Made by a program: the position numbers and the translations under genes. 64,000 nucleotides of DNA from positions 1 through 64,000 of the forward strand of contig NZ_JACHWB010000001.1 of NCBI RefSeq assembly GCF_014191055.1, given 5' to 3'. Shown here in pieces: positions 1 through 9,438 of this stretch. How positions within the stretch are numbered: the stretch's first letter is position 1; each line of letters opens with the position of its first letter. Source of the stretch: Microvirga lupini. Its GTDB lineage: Bacteria > Pseudomonadota > Alphaproteobacteria > Rhizobiales > Beijerinckiaceae. The notes below the pieces were generated by a model. It did no database searches. It saw only the letters and a list, made by a program, of their open reading frames with translations, and had not been told where the DNA came from.

Positions 1-711
1 CACGTCCAAGTCACCCGCAGCCAAGCGCCCCATCGCCGAGGTCATCGCACCCAGAGGACGTGTGATGCCGTAAAGCGTGATCACAGCGATGAGGCTGATT
101 GCGAGGGTCAGGCCGACCGCCGAGGCAACGATCAACTGAACGGCGGTGAATGCGGCCAGATCGGCGGCATCGCGCTCTTCCTGCTCCAACGTCGCGGCAT
201 TGGCTTCGGCGCGCTCGTTGAGGATCCGCAAGGCCTTCTGACGCATGTCGCGTCCCTCACCGCTCGCAAGCTTGAAGGCTTCGTCGGCTTCGTTGAGCTG
301 CGCGTGAGCAATGGTTCGGCCCATAATGGCAAAGTAATCTTCGACAATCTTCTTCAATTGCTCACTGCTCGTGCGGCCTTCCGGAGTATCGGCTAGTGCA
401 ATCAGATCATTGAGGCCCTTCAGAGCTTCCTCTTTCGCTTCCCGAAAGGCCTGCTCGTAAACGGCCATCTCCTGGAAGCGCGTCTCGATGATCAGGTTCT
501 TCTCCTGGACGGCCGCCTCGTTAACCGAGGCCTTGATGTCCAACGCCAGGCTGCGCCGGGCTGCGTGCACGTCGACGATCTGGTGAGTTTCCTCAGCCAA
601 AGTGTCCAGACCTGTTTTGGCGAAGATGATGAGACTAACAGTGACAGCCATCATCACGATGACTGGGATGGCCAGCTTTGTGATGATTTTGAGATTGTTC
701 AAGGCGCGCAT
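1..711 (-). CDS. Methyl-accepting chemotaxis protein, N-terminal part (cut by window edge)
   Basis: This gene begins at an ATG at 711 (MRALNNLKI) and stays open to base 1, giving 237 codons. A short cytoplasmic N-terminus is followed by a membrane segment at about residues 9-28 and a helical, Glu/Ala-rich periplasmic region to about 188, resembling a four-helix-bundle ligand domain. A second membrane segment lies at about 189-211, and the start of a HAMP domain (TRPLGAMTSAMGRLAAGD) follows. This layout is that of chemoreceptors that signal to CheA/CheW. The methylation and signalling tip lies outside the window, so a HAMP-linked kinase or cyclase is not formally excluded. The ligand is unknown. 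The 217 nt between 712 and 928 hold its upstream region and no gene that I can support. Confidence 0.8.
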   Translation of the reverse strand, partial: MRALNNLKIITKLAIPVIVMMAVTVSLIIFAKTGLDTLAEETHQIVDVHAARRSLALDIKASVNEAAVQEKNLIIETRFQEMAVYEQAFREAKEEALKGLNDLIALADTPEGRTSSEQLKKIVEDYFAIMGRTIAHAQLNEADEAFKLASGEGRDMRQKALRILNERAEANAATLEQEERDAADLAAFTAVQLIVASAVGLTLAISLIAVITLYGITRPLGAMTSAMGRLAAGDLDV

Positions 712-928
712 CGAATGTCTATGGCCCGCCCGCATCGCCGCGGGAGGCGCGCGCCCCCACGACGCGCTTATCCAGGCTGCTTATGTTTAGCCGGTTACAG
801 ATGCGCAAGCTATTTCGGTTAATACGTATCGACGAAGTAAGTCTTTGTTAATGGCTTCAGGAGGCATAGCAGAGGCAAAGGTGAATTTACGAATTGTTAA
901 TCATGCGTATCTTGTGCACGGCTTCCGA

Positions 929-1816
929 CTACAGAACCACAATGCCGGAGTGCTTGGCCTTGTTGTCCGGCTCCACGTGAATCGTGATGAGTGCGTCCTT
1001 CACATCGGCCTTGAGCGCGCGTTCCAATCGGTCGCAGATGTCGTGGGCATCGGTCACGCTCATGGCGCCCGACACCACGAGATGGAAGTCGATGAAGGTC
1101 ATCCGGCCCGCATGGCGCGTGCGCAAGTCATGCGCTTCGATGGCGCCTTCCGCATTCAACGCGATGATCTCGCGGACGCGGGCGAGCGTCGTTTCCGGCA
1201 ACGCCTCGTCCATGAGGCCGCCTATGCTCTCCTTGATTAGTCCCCAACCTGACCAGAGGATGTTGACGGCTACCAGGGCAGCAAGCACCGAGTCGAGCCA
1301 TGCCCATCCGGTGAGCGGCACGAGCAGGAGGCCGATGATGACGCCTGCCGATGTGACCACATCGGTCAGGAGATGGCGCCCGTCCGCCACCAGTGCAGGC
1401 GAGCGCAGTCGCCGTCCGCGGTGGATCAGGAGCCAGGACCAGATCGCGTTGATCACGCCGGCGAACGCATTGATGGCAAGCCCTTGCATGGGAGCGTCGA
1501 TCACCCTCGGCGACAGGAACCCGAAATAGGCTTCCCGCAGGATCGCCAGGGCCGCGACGATGATCAGCACGCCTTCGAGCACGGCCGAGAAATATTCCAC
1601 CTTGTGGTGGCCGTAAGGGTGATTGGCGTCCGCCGGTGCGGCGCTCAGGCGAACGGCCATGAAGGCCGCCACCGCCGTCACCACATTGATGATACTCTCA
1701 AGCGCGTCGGAATAGAGCGCAATGCTTCCCGTGATGTAATAGGCGGCATATTTCAGGACGAAAACAATGGTTCCGACGAATATGCTGCCGATGGCAAGTT
1801 TTTGAATCTTGTCCAT
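929..1816 (-). CDS. Cation diffusion facilitator (CDF) metal exporter
   Basis: This 295-residue inner-membrane protein belongs to the CDF (FieF/YiiP-like) family, which exports divalent metals by proton antiport. About six hydrophobic segments fill residues 8-205. A metal-site motif HLLTD (H148, D152) lies in the fifth helix, with SDALES (D37, E40) in the second. HPYGHHKVE at 66-74 is the typical loop after helix 2, and a cytoplasmic ferredoxin-like dimerisation domain occupies about 207-290. The first-helix site is D..E rather than the HxxxD or DxxxD of Zn or Fe exporters, so the metal cannot be assigned. The gene is monocistronic in appearance, with about 140 nt to the next minus-strand gene. 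Confidence 0.88.
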   Translation of the reverse strand: MDKIQKLAIGSIFVGTIVFVLKYAAYYITGSIALYSDALESIINVVTAVAAFMAVRLSAAPADANHPYGHHKVEYFSAVLEGVLIIVAALAILREAYFGFLSPRVIDAPMQGLAINAFAGVINAIWSWLLIHRGRRLRSPALVADGRHLLTDVVTSAGVIIGLLLVPLTGWAWLDSVLAALVAVNILWSGWGLIKESIGGLMDEALPETTLARVREIIALNAEGAIEAHDLRTRHAGRMTFIDFHLVVSGAMSVTDAHDICDRLERALKADVKDALITIHVEPDNKAKHSGIVVL

Positions 1817-1960
1817 GGCACGACACTTGAAAAATCTGGCTGAGCGGGAAACGAAGCGACCTTATAGAGCGTGTTTCTTCAAGCGCAAGCTTTCGTTTTT
1901 ACTTGCTATTCGTTTGCAAAATCATGATGCGCAAGTGGGCTGGCGAGAGAATGTCAAGCC

Positions 1961-3940
1961 TCATTCAGGGATCGCCGCCGCCCTGCTCATCATCTTCTTG
2001 TAATAGGTCGACAGGGTTGGAGAGAGCGTCTGGCAGTGCTGAACGAGTGCCAGGGCTTCAGCGCGTTTGCCCGCACTGATGGTGTCGAGGAGCGCGGGAT
2101 GCAACTCCGTCAATTGTGCCAGCGCCGGGTCGTGCTGGCGCTGCTCGAGGGGCGCCACGATGGTGAAGATCGCCGATTTCTCGCTGCGGCCCTTGACGGC
2201 GATGCGGTCGAGTTCGATCAGCACGAAATGCTCCTGCAGGGCCTTCGCGGTGGCAGGCCCCAGCACGATGGAGACCCCATATTCCTTCGACAGGCTTTCC
2301 AGGCGCGAGGCGAGGTTTACCGTGTCGCCGAGCACGGAATAATCGTAGCGCCAGCGCGATCCCACATTGCCGACCACACAGTCGCCAGTATTGATGCCGA
2401 CGCCGATGGCGAAGCGAGGAGCGTCCTCACCCATTTCCTGCCGCAGCTCCGCATTCAGCACCTTGACGGCCTCCAGCATGCGCATGGCGGCGCTGGCCGC
2501 ACGCAGGGGATGGTCTGGACTCGGCAGCGGCGCGTTCCAGAACGCCATCACGCAGTCGCCGATATATTTGTCGATGGTGCCGCCTTCCGCGAGCACCGCC
2601 TCCGACAGCGGATCGAGCAGGCGGTTGATGAGCGTGGTCAGCCGCTCCGGCTCGTCCTTCAGTTTCTCCGACAGGGTGGTGAAGCCGCGTACATCGCAGA
2701 ACAGGATGGACAGGTTGCGGCGTTCGCCGCCGAGCTTCAGGGCGCTTGGATCGCGGGCGAGCTGCGCCACGAGATCAGGCGACAGGTAGCGCGAGAAGGC
2801 CTCCGATACGGTGCGGCGCAGATACCGCTCGCGGGCATAGTCGAGACCGAACCGGGCTCCGAACACCGCCAGCGCCGCAGCTGCGGGCAGAGCAGGCGGC
2901 GTCCAGACCCGTCCGAAGCGCAAGAGAGCCCAGGCGCCGACGATGAAGAAGGTTAGCACGAAGAAGGCGGCAAACCCCGTACGCCATGTGACGCCTTTCA
3001 CGGAAAACGCAGCCGCCACGAAGGCAGCAGCGATGATGAGGAACACCATCAGGAGGGGAGAGACGGGAAGCACGTAGAGGCCGTGACGGAGATTGTCGAG
3101 GATGTTGGCCTGCACCTCCACGCCGGGCGTCAGAGTATTGGTCGTCAGCGTAAAGGGTGTCGGAAAGGCGTCGGGAGTGCCGATATCAGCGGAGGTCGCC
3201 TGCTTGAGGCTCAAGCCCACAAGAACGATCCGGTCTCTGAAAGTGCCGGGCGGCAGGAAATTTGCCGGATCCAGAGCCTGGTAATAGGAGACGCGGGGAT
3301 AGGTATAAGCCGGCCCGACATATTGGATCAGCGCTCCCTCGGGAGCGGGCGGTTTCGGTTCTCCAGCCAGACGAAGCGCTTCACCGGCGAAACTGTCCCG
3401 CATCTCCGGCATGCGGCGCAGATAAGCATCCCCATCGAGATGAACCGAGGCGACGCCTGCCACGGCTCCTGCATCAAGAAACGGATCGAGCGGGTTGACC
3501 CGTGTAACCTGGACACCCTGATTCAGCATTGTGGTAACGTCGTCCGCTGCCAGCACCACGTCCGGACCAAGTGCCTTGATGAGGGCCGTGTCCGCCTCCT
3601 CGGTCGACGGATCGGCGAAAATGATGTCGAAGGCGATCACCTTCGCGCCAGCAGCACGCAGGCTTTCGACCAGTTTCGCATGGATCTCGCGCGACCAGGG
3701 CCAGCGCTGGCCGATCTCGCCGATCGACGGCTCGTCGATGGCCACCAGGACGGCCCCCGGCTGTGCCGGGCTCGGCGGTGCGATCACCGAGAGAAGGTCG
3801 TAGAGCCGCGCCTCGATCAAGCGGAAGGGTGAGAAGAACAGGAACGGGATCAGCAGGGCCGCGATGATCCCCGCCATGGAGAAGTGGCGCCAGACGGGTT
3901 CTCCGCCGCCATGATCCCGTGCTGTCTCAGAGCCCTTCAC
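1961..3940 (-). CDS. CHASE2-domain class III adenylate cyclase
   Basis: This 659-residue protein makes cAMP from ATP in response to an extracytoplasmic signal. An N-terminal membrane anchor (about 22-40) precedes a periplasmic CHASE2 domain (about 42-285). Two or three membrane helices follow (about 293-362), then a class III cyclase domain (about 405-595). The catalytic set is complete: metal-binding D416 (CDVRGF) and D462 (IGD), base-selecting K458 and D539 (VLGDTVN), and transition-state N542 and R546. The start is GTG at 3940, one base after the stop of the upstream FecR/barrel gene, so the two are probably translationally coupled. An ATG at residue 22 is an alternative start. The pairing suggests that the exported neighbour supplies or modulates the CHASE2 signal; that is inference. 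Confidence 0.9.
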   Translation of the reverse strand: MKGSETARDHGGGEPVWRHFSMAGIIAALLIPFLFFSPFRLIEARLYDLLSVIAPPSPAQPGAVLVAIDEPSIGEIGQRWPWSREIHAKLVESLRAAGAKVIAFDIIFADPSTEEADTALIKALGPDVVLAADDVTTMLNQGVQVTRVNPLDPFLDAGAVAGVASVHLDGDAYLRRMPEMRDSFAGEALRLAGEPKPPAPEGALIQYVGPAYTYPRVSYYQALDPANFLPPGTFRDRIVLVGLSLKQATSADIGTPDAFPTPFTLTTNTLTPGVEVQANILDNLRHGLYVLPVSPLLMVFLIIAAAFVAAAFSVKGVTWRTGFAAFFVLTFFIVGAWALLRFGRVWTPPALPAAAALAVFGARFGLDYARERYLRRTVSEAFSRYLSPDLVAQLARDPSALKLGGERRNLSILFCDVRGFTTLSEKLKDEPERLTTLINRLLDPLSEAVLAEGGTIDKYIGDCVMAFWNAPLPSPDHPLRAASAAMRMLEAVKVLNAELRQEMGEDAPRFAIGVGINTGDCVVGNVGSRWRYDYSVLGDTVNLASRLESLSKEYGVSIVLGPATAKALQEHFVLIELDRIAVKGRSEKSAIFTIVAPLEQRQHDPALAQLTELHPALLDTISAGKRAEALALVQHCQTLSPTLSTYYKKMMSRAAAIPE

Positions 3941-3941
3941 C

Positions 3942-6900
3942 TCAGAACCTGGCTTTCACACTCGCCTCGATGGTGCGCCCCGGCCCGCGGATGTCGGGGG
4001 CCAGTTCGAAATCCTCGTCGAGCATGTTGAGCACGCTTAGGCCGAAGAGGAAGCGGCGATCCGGGGTTTCCCAGGTCAACGCCGCATCGGCCGTCCAGTA
4101 ATCATCGATCGCGCGCCCCTCCAGGTTGCCCGTGATGTCTCCCAGGAAGGTGCCGGCGAGGGTGAACTTGAGGCGGCTCGGATGGACGAAGGTGAGGCCC
4201 GCGCGGGCGAATTTGCCGGCGATGAAGGGCACGTCGGCTCCCAGCGCCTCCTCCGAGCGAATGTCCGACGAGATCGTCCCGACGGTGCCGAACACACCGA
4301 TGCCATGGGTCAGCCAGAGGTTGGCCGTCGCGGCAAGCCGGTCGACGCGCGCCTTGCCGATACCGATGTCGGTGACGGAGTAAGCCAACGGAAGGTTTAG
4401 GTTCTCCGCATCCTGGCGCTGATACTCCACAGAGGTAAAGACATAGGGCGACCATTCCGCATCCCAACGAAGAGCCAGGGTTTTGGTCTCCCCGCCAAAC
4501 CCAGTGGGAAGCTCATTGGGAACGAGGCCCACAGTTGTGACAGGAGCTAAGGTGAAGGGAATTGGCTGCCTTGTATCCTGTCTGTAAGCGGCCCGGAGCC
4601 AATGACCTTCGAAGGGAGCAATGCCGATCCCGACGCGCGGCGAGATTGCGTCGTTATCCTCACCCCCGATCTCGATGCTGCTGCGCTCGATTCCAGCCTG
4701 AGCCTCGAACCAGTCGAACGGACGCCAGAATGCGTCCGCATAGAGACGAGTAGCGGTGAAGTTTGAAGCAGTGCGCTCGTTCGAATCAAAGAAGTCGTCA
4801 CAAAGTCGAGTGGCTAGATTGAAGATGCACCCACGCCCTATCGTACCCGAGACGGTTCGTCCCCGTTGTGCCTCAAGCCCATAGTGAAGCGTCACATCGC
4901 CAAAGCCGATCATATGGGACAGGGTCGCCGAACCACCCTCGACTCGCGTACGGGTCCAAGTACTGCCAACCACGGCGAAGAGAGGAGTGAGCGGGTTCGT
5001 TTGAAGCCCTTCCTGTCGAAGCCGATCAATCGAGTTGATCCCGAAGACAGCACCCGTCAGCACATTCCTGTCACCGAAGCTGTGACTCCATCCGGCACCG
5101 CCCAGTAGCGCTGTGCTGTTCTGGGTTGAATCAGTGAGGCTGTTCGCAGTGCGGGCCTGAGCGATGGCAGGATCGTTGTTCGCTCCGGCCCCGAACACCA
5201 GGAAGCGATCGGCGGCCGTGGGCGCCATGCCGATGAAGAACGAGCCGGCGTCGGCACTCTCCTGGTCGATGAGATTGCGTCCGTTCGTCTTGAGGCGGTT
5301 TGCCGTGAAATTGAAGGAGGTTGGAACCGGCTCGTTCGAGAAGCCCTGCACCGTTGCGTCCGCGCCCCAGCCAAAGCGGCCGTTATGGTGCAGCAGCGAG
5401 CCGCCGACCTGCGCGTCAACGAAGGGGCGGCGGTAGAAGTCGGGCCGCATGATGCGGCCGGACACGGCCAGCGGATCGAAGAAGAGGCCCTGGATGGTGA
5501 GATTAAGCGACGAGAGGTCCACACCGACGCCGCTTTCGATGTTCGAAACGTCCGGCCGGCCTGTGACGAGATTGGGGCGCTCCACGACCGATTGGTCGAA
5601 ATAGCTCGATGCCTCGAAGGGATCGAACACCCGGTCGCCGTAGAAGCGGGACCACTCGTTGAGGTTCAGGAAGCGGTAGGCCTGGACCGGATAGGAGCCG
5701 CCGTCCTTGTTGATGGCGATACCGGCGAAGTCGCCGCCGCGCTGGCGGTAGCGCCGCAAGGTCTCACGAGCCGCGAGCACGGCCTGATCCGCCTGGTACT
5801 GATCGATGGCGATTCCCGTGCGCACGCTCGAGACGGCAGGATCGTTCGGATCGAGCCGGTCCGCATTGTCGAGCGCCTGGATGGCCAACTCGTCATCGCC
5901 GTTCTGGTAATAGGCCGCCGCCGCCAGGAGCAGGCCTTGCGACAGGCCGGGATTGGCGGCGGATCCCGCGAGAATGGCCTCGAGTCCTTTGACCGGATGG
6001 CCTGTCTGCATCAGGTAGCGGCCCCGGGCGAGATAGGCCACGTGAAAGCCGGGATCGAGGGCGAGCGCCTTGTCGATCATCGCGCCTGCTTCCTCGACTC
6101 GGTACTGGTCGAGCAGGAAAATCGCCAGGTTGGCATAAGCGACAGGGCTGAATGGATCTTCCGCGATGGCCCTGCGCATGGCTTCTTCGGCGGCAAGCGC
6201 CCGGTCCCGATCGGACTCGAGAAGGCCGAGCGTGTTCCAGAGGCCGGAATTGCCGGGCGCGATCTCGAGAGCCCTGCGCATGGCCTCGACGGCCGCGTTG
6301 ACCTCGCCGTCGACGTCGCCGCGGATGCCGCTCTCGGCGGCGATCACGTTGGGATCATCCGGGTCGAGGGCTTTGGCCCGTGCGATCGAGGCCCGCATCT
6401 CTTCGCGCCGGTTCAGGACATAGGCCACCGTTGCGGCCGTTGTGGCAATCCGCGCATCGTTCGGGAAGCGCTTCTCCGCTGCCCTCAGGACCTCGGCCGC
6501 GGCATTCAGGTCCTGCTTGAACGCGACCACATAGGCATGGGCCAGGGCCGCGAACGGATCGTTGCCGGGAGCCTTGGGCTCCGCATGGATCCGGTTCGGA
6601 TCGGCCAGCGACTGGGTGATGTAGCGCCCGTAGGAGGCCAGCACGCGCCGCTTGGGATCGACGCCCCGTTCGGCTCTTGCAAACAGGGCCGTGGCCTCGG
6701 ACCAGCGGTGCTGCGATCCGAGAAGAGCCGCTTCGACCATGTCCGCACGGGCGCGTTGGGTGGCGCTCATGCTGCGGCTGCGGGCCTCGGCGAGTGCCTG
6801 CGCGGCAACGGCTATGCCGTCATAGGAGGGGGCGATCTCCGCAAGGGTCAGCCAATCCTCGGCGCTGCGCGCCTGCGGAGGAACGGCTTTGATCCTGGCG

Positions 6901-7586
6901 CGCTCCGCTCTTAAATCTGGTCCCGTCAGGGGTGTGGTCGACAGCGACGAGAAGGTCTCGCGCAGGCTCAGATAGAAGAGCATCTGCTCGCGATCGTTCG
7001 AATTCGTGATCACGAACTTGGTGGGAGCCTGCCCGATCGACACGACCGCACCCTCGCCCTGGCGGACCGTCACGGAGCCTTGGGCATTGCTGAGTTCGAC
7101 CACGCCTTCGAGCACGATCAGGGAGGTTCGGCCACCCTCGACCGAGAGCGACCAGTCGGTGCCGCGGATGGCTGCGACTGCCGCCGGGGTCTTGACGTCC
7201 ACGCCCGAGCCGCCGCGGGCCGCGCGGGCCCAGATGTTGCCGCCCTGAAGGCTGAGCTGTGTGTTGCCGGTCTGGCTGCCGGCAACGTCATTGACCGTCA
7301 GGGTCGAATTGCGCCCGACGCGGATCTGGGTCTGGTCGGAAAATAGAATCGCGAGATTACCGATCTCATTGGTGCGCAGGGTGTCGCCGCCAACCACGCT
7401 TTGCTGGACCGGGGCCGAGCGCCAGAGATCCTCGCGCACGAAGCGCATTTCCTCGCCGCCCTTGGCAGCCACGATGGCGCCCGCCGCCGGGACCGGACGC
7501 GGCACGGGAGACTGGGCCTGCGCATGCACGAGGCTCAGGACAAAAGCGCTCGTTGCACTCAGAAGGCGGAAAGATCGTACAAACAT
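3942..7586 (-). CDS. Exported FecR-domain / TPR / outer-membrane beta-barrel protein
   Basis: This 1214-residue protein starts at ATG 7586 with a signal peptide (MFVRSFRLL..., cleavage after HAQA, residue 24). An upstream in-frame start exists but would bury the signal peptide. A FecR-type domain occupies about 65-165 (TPAAVAAIRGTDW near 133-145). An alanine-rich helical TPR solenoid follows at about 250-610. The C-terminal half (about 690-1214) is a run of alternating amphipathic strands that ends in SVKARF, the terminal aromatic expected for outer-membrane insertion. No plug domain or TonB box is evident. The FecR domain is here part of an exported protein rather than an inner-membrane anti-sigma regulator. 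The gene overlaps or abuts the cyclase gene downstream. The function is unproven; a surface scaffold or sensor for the cyclase is a hypothesis. Confidence 0.82.
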   Translation of the reverse strand: MFVRSFRLLSATSAFVLSLVHAQAQSPVPRPVPAAGAIVAAKGGEEMRFVREDLWRSAPVQQSVVGGDTLRTNEIGNLAILFSDQTQIRVGRNSTLTVNDVAGSQTGNTQLSLQGGNIWARAARGGSGVDVKTPAAVAAIRGTDWSLSVEGGRTSLIVLEGVVELSNAQGSVTVRQGEGAVVSIGQAPTKFVITNSNDREQMLFYLSLRETFSSLSTTPLTGPDLRAERARIKAVPPQARSAEDWLTLAEIAPSYDGIAVAAQALAEARSRSMSATQRARADMVEAALLGSQHRWSEATALFARAERGVDPKRRVLASYGRYITQSLADPNRIHAEPKAPGNDPFAALAHAYVVAFKQDLNAAAEVLRAAEKRFPNDARIATTAATVAYVLNRREEMRASIARAKALDPDDPNVIAAESGIRGDVDGEVNAAVEAMRRALEIAPGNSGLWNTLGLLESDRDRALAAEEAMRRAIAEDPFSPVAYANLAIFLLDQYRVEEAGAMIDKALALDPGFHVAYLARGRYLMQTGHPVKGLEAILAGSAANPGLSQGLLLAAAAYYQNGDDELAIQALDNADRLDPNDPAVSSVRTGIAIDQYQADQAVLAARETLRRYRQRGGDFAGIAINKDGGSYPVQAYRFLNLNEWSRFYGDRVFDPFEASSYFDQSVVERPNLVTGRPDVSNIESGVGVDLSSLNLTIQGLFFDPLAVSGRIMRPDFYRRPFVDAQVGGSLLHHNGRFGWGADATVQGFSNEPVPTSFNFTANRLKTNGRNLIDQESADAGSFFIGMAPTAADRFLVFGAGANNDPAIAQARTANSLTDSTQNSTALLGGAGWSHSFGDRNVLTGAVFGINSIDRLRQEGLQTNPLTPLFAVVGSTWTRTRVEGGSATLSHMIGFGDVTLHYGLEAQRGRTVSGTIGRGCIFNLATRLCDDFFDSNERTASNFTATRLYADAFWRPFDWFEAQAGIERSSIEIGGEDNDAISPRVGIGIAPFEGHWLRAAYRQDTRQPIPFTLAPVTTVGLVPNELPTGFGGETKTLALRWDAEWSPYVFTSVEYQRQDAENLNLPLAYSVTDIGIGKARVDRLAATANLWLTHGIGVFGTVGTISSDIRSEEALGADVPFIAGKFARAGLTFVHPSRLKFTLAGTFLGDITGNLEGRAIDDYWTADAALTWETPDRRFLFGLSVLNMLDEDFELAPDIRGPGRTIEASVKARF

Positions 7587-7758
7587 GACGGACCAGCTTG
7601 ATCGGAAGCTACCTGCTCTAACGTTACCTGAGCTTAGCAGCAAGGGCCTCGGATCAAAGCCGATTCACATCTTGTCGGGTGTGTTTTGGAACACAGGGTA
7701 AATCACTGCAGCATATTGGCCACAGGTGGAGCCATGACGCTGCAGGAACTGGCTGAAA

Positions 7759-8148
7759 TTACGCCGTCTTGCCGCGGGCCATGAGAAGCTTCTGCTTCAG
7801 GTCGTGCTGGGCAAAAGGCTTTTGCAGAACCGGGCGGTCGCGGAAGGTGTCGCGGATTCCGGCACTGCCGTAGCCCGTGGAGAACACGAAGGGAATCGAG
7901 CGCTGCGCCAAGGCCTCCGCCACCGGATAGATCGGTTCGCCGGCCACGTTCACGTCGAGGATGGCCAGATCAACCTGCTCGCGGGACACGGCGTCGAGAG
8001 CCGCGGACAGCCGGGCCGCCGGACCGATCACCTCGCAGCCGAAATCGAGGAGCATGTCTTCCAGCAGCAGGGAAATCGCAGCCTCGTCCTCGACGACAAG
8101 GATTCGCAGGCCATTGAGATCGCCGTCGCTCATTACGCTATCGGTCAC
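7759..8148 (-). CDS. Single-domain response regulator
   Basis: This 129-residue protein consists of one receiver domain. The acidic pocket is VVEDE (E20-D21-E22), the phospho-acceptor is D65 (AILDVNV), the Thr position is within STGYG, and the conserved Lys is in LQKPF. There is no output domain, so it would act as a phosphate shuttle or by protein contact. Stand-alone receivers of this sequence type are common beside HWE/HisKA_2 kinases in Rhizobiales. Two such kinases lie 12-15 kb away, but no adjacent kinase is present. It is transcribed from its own upstream region (8149-8368), divergent from the osmoprotectant-binding gene. Confidence 0.88.
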   Translation of the reverse strand: MTDSVMSDGDLNGLRILVVEDEAAISLLLEDMLLDFGCEVIGPAARLSAALDAVSREQVDLAILDVNVAGEPIYPVAEALAQRSIPFVFSTGYGSAGIRDTFRDRPVLQKPFAQHDLKQKLLMARGKTA

Positions 8149-8256
8149 GGTTTTGCTTTCTTTCGGCTAGGCGCTGGTAGATTGTTCCCTAGAGAACGGG
8201 ACACATGCCCCGGATGTTGTGAACTTCAAGCCTTGGGACTCAGACGCTTCTATCAC

Positions 8257-8277
8257 TTTTGCGTCTTCATGCAAAAG
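8257..8277. promoter_or_regulatory. Inverted repeat in divergent intergenic region
   Basis: A perfect 7-bp inverted repeat, CTTTTGC / GCAAAAG, with a 7-nt loop sits about 110 nt from both the response-regulator start and the binding-protein start. No T-run follows, so an operator or a weak structural element is more likely than a terminator. No binding protein can be named. Confidence 0.3.
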
Positions 8278-8368
8278 GGCCTGGAACCGTCCTGATCCAT
8301 GATATCGTTATAGGGCTGGATCTTAGGGCCGGACAGCTCCATTTCCTAGCCCCGGATCTTCAAGGCGA

Positions 8369-9328
8369 TTGGCTGACGTGACAGGAAAAATCAGACTTTC
8401 CGCAATCTTTAAGCGTCTTGCACCTCTTGGCGTCCTGCTCATGCTGTCGAATACGCCAAGTTTCGCTCACGGGCATCATCCCATCGTCATCGCCTCGAAG
8501 GCGGATACCGAAGGGGTCCTGCTGGGCAGCATGATCGCCATCGTGCTGGAGCGGGAGGGCATTCCGGTCGAGACCCGTCTTCAGCTCGGACCGACCCAGC
8601 AGGTGCGCAAGGCGATCCTCCAGGGAGAGATCGACATCTACCCCGAATACACGGGCAATGGCGCGTTCTTTCACAGCCTCGAAAGCGATCCGGCCTGGAA
8701 GGTGCCGGCCTCGGCCCATGAGCTGGTCAAGCGTCTGGATGCGGAGCGGCACCGGCTCGCCTGGCTTGATCGGGCTCCTGCCAACAACACGTGGCTGATC
8801 GCTGTCAGGGGTGATCTCGCCCGGCGCTCCAACCTTACGACCATGGATGATTTCGCCCAGGCCGTTCGGGCTTCCATGAACCTGCGGCTGGCCGCTTCCG
8901 CCGAGTTCGTCGGAAGCCCGGCGGCGCTCGCCTCCTTCGAGGCAACCTATGGCTTCCACTTTCCCCGGGACAGAATCGCGGTCCAGCCTGGCGGCAACAC
9001 CATGACCACCATGCGCGCGGCGGCGCAGAACATCGGCGGGGTTAATGCCGCCATGGTCTATGGCACCGATGGGGCCATCGCGACCCTCGACCTTGTTGTC
9101 ATGAAGGACACGAGAGGTGCCCAGATCGTCTACGAGCCCGCTCCCGTCGTGCGAGCCGAGGCTCTGGAGCGCTTCCCGAAAATCTCGAAAGCGCTGGCTG
9201 GCGTGTTCGCCTCTCTCAGCACGGCGAAGCTCCAGGCCCTCAATGCGGAGATCGTGGTCGAAGAACGGCCGGCCCGGGATGTGGCCGAGCGCTATCTGGA
9301 CCAGCTCCATCGTCGTCCGGGAGGGTAG
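8369..9328 (+). CDS. Osmoprotectant (glycine betaine-type) ABC transporter substrate-binding protein, orphan copy
   Basis: This protein of about 319 residues belongs to the OpuAC/QAT family of periplasmic binding proteins for quaternary ammonium compounds. Residues about 15-33 form a signal peptide ending near SFAHG. Family motifs include SKADTEG, the ATP-importer hallmark GEIDIYPEYTGNG and the cage residues around APANNTW. It is clearly paralogous to the binding protein at 12747 that belongs to a full transporter, and has no permease or ATPase beside it. The start is uncertain: TTG at 8369 or GTG at 8378; the latter is better spaced from AAGG at 8362. It may share the downstream transporter with a different substrate preference, which is inference. 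Confidence 0.88.
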   Translation: MADVTGKIRLSAIFKRLAPLGVLLMLSNTPSFAHGHHPIVIASKADTEGVLLGSMIAIVLEREGIPVETRLQLGPTQQVRKAILQGEIDIYPEYTGNGAFFHSLESDPAWKVPASAHELVKRLDAERHRLAWLDRAPANNTWLIAVRGDLARRSNLTTMDDFAQAVRASMNLRLAASAEFVGSPAALASFEATYGFHFPRDRIAVQPGGNTMTTMRAAAQNIGGVNAAMVYGTDGAIATLDLVVMKDTRGAQIVYEPAPVVRAEALERFPKISKALAGVFASLSTAKLQALNAEIVVEERPARDVAERYLDQLHRRPGG

Positions 9329-9438
9329 TCGCCCGTCTGGGCTCTTGCGGAGAGCAAGGCTTGTCCTGAATAATCGGCCCATGGTCTCGCGTATTTTTAC
9401 CCTTTCTCCTGCTGACGCTTCCGCCCGGGGTCGCAACC

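Noticed and set aside
5385..6914. A 509-codon plus-strand open frame opposite the TPR region
   Set aside because: The opposite strand has a continuous exported protein with signal peptide, FecR and TPR features.
8283..8309. GGAAC ... CGTT upstream of the orphan osmoprotectant-binding gene as an EcfG promoter
   Set aside because: The spacer is 18 nt rather than 16-17. Kept only as a weak similarity to the site at 26739.
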